Assembly (NCBI GenBank): GCA_036844615.1
Contig: DAIUFK010000060.1
Span: 1-14,291 of the forward strand
Length of the DNA stretch: 14,291 nt
Direction of reading: 5' to 3'
From: Palsa-872 sp036844615
GTDB lineage: Bacteria > Chloroflexota > Dormibacteria > Dormibacterales > Dormibacteraceae
The position numbers and the translations under genes are program-made. The notes beneath the pieces are model-generated. The model was not told the DNA's origin and did not search any database. It saw only the letters and a list, made by a program, of their open reading frames with translations. This document shows positions 14,075 to 14,291 of this stretch, piece after piece (within the stretch, counting starts at the first letter, position 1; every line of letters starts with the position of its first letter).

Positions 14075-14291
14075 TTGAGCTCCGCTGATCGTTGCTGCTC
14101 CAACCACTGGCGCGAAATCTTGACGTCGATGCGACTTATGCACAGGGCGCACCAGATAATTTCGCAACGCTCGCATGCGATGTGTTGATGGTCCTTCGAA
14201 AGGTCCATGTGCATGGTGAAAGTTCCGCACTCGAAACATTTCACCGGACACTTCACGAAAAAAAATCTTATCAACCCCTTGACGTACGCGT
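14071..14291 (-). CDS. Cys-rich zinc-ribbon-like protein, 3' part (open to window edge)
   Basis: The frame is open from the right edge to the TGA at 14071, about 72 residues. Counting from a possible TTG at 14274, cysteines fall at 9, 13, 16, 34, 37, 42 and 45. KCFECG and CERCEIIWCALC form CX2C knuckles spaced 17 residues apart, like a zinc ribbon with an extra CX2C. The C-terminus is charged and free of cysteine. The reading continues upstream of the TTG without a stop, so the true start may be outside the window; TTG 14274 and GTG 14256 are alternatives, neither well placed against a ribosome-binding site. The stop overlaps the next gene and the GGAG for that gene lies inside this one, which supports a real coupled gene. 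The family was not identified. Confidence 0.6.
   Translation of the reverse strand, partial: AYVKGLIRFFFVKCPVKCFECGTFTMHMDLSKDHQHIACERCEIIWCALCISRIDVKISRQWLEQQRSAELN

Noticed and set aside
14075..14251. N-terminal extension of the small hydrolase to GTG 14251
   Set aside because: The extra residues have no fold similarity and lie in another frame of the Cys-rich gene. The CTGA overlap with GGAG explains the start better.

Overview
The window is high-GC DNA read mostly on the minus strand. Genes are tightly packed, with 1-nt gaps and 4-nt stop/start overlaps, and many start codons are GTG, TTG or possibly CTG. A 100-N scaffold gap (200-299) shows it comes from a draft or metagenome assembly. 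The gene content (COG1449-type GH57 enzymes, a short DUF3417-type glucan phosphorylase, an actinobacterial-style 840-aa sugar nucleotidyltransferase, a DUF3224 protein) suggests a soil-type bacterium of the Chloroflexota, Dormibacterota or Actinomycetota neighbourhood. I cannot place it more precisely from sequence alone.

Layout. At the left edge (1-148, minus) is the start of a DUF3224 gene. Next comes a 69-bp tandem repeat broken by the gap, lying against the 3' end of a complete tRNA-Gly(CCC) gene (417-492, minus). Upstream of the tRNA on the same strand is a large sugar-phosphate nucleotidyltransferase with a catalytically degenerate phosphomannomutase-like half (517-3039). It diverges, across only 35 bp, from the one plus-strand gene, alpha-glucan phosphorylase (3075-5162). 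That gene runs tail to tail, with a 24-bp overlap, into a very large minus-strand gene encoding a GH57 enzyme fused to a GT5 glycogen/starch-synthase domain (5139-8804).

The right half (8983-14291) reads as one minus-strand operon entering from beyond the right edge. In transcription order it holds a Cys-rich zinc-ribbon-like protein (partial), a small alpha/beta hydrolase, an epoxide-hydrolase-like alpha/beta hydrolase, a 96-aa unknown, an inositol-monophosphatase-family phosphatase, a GT4 glycosyltransferase and a second, different GH57 enzyme. A 178-bp spacer with an 8-bp inverted repeat separates this operon from the GH57-GT5 fusion gene.

Working model (inference). This is an alpha-1,4-glucan (glycogen-like) synthesis and turnover locus built from GH57 enzymes. 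No GH13-type branching or debranching enzyme and no classical glgC is present in the window. The phosphorylase would release glucose 1-phosphate. The nucleotidyltransferase may activate glucose 1-phosphate or mannose 1-phosphate. The GT5 and GT4 enzymes would build the polymer or a related glycoside, and the two GH57 enzymes would trim, branch or rearrange it. The roles of the phosphatase and the hydrolases in this scheme are unknown.
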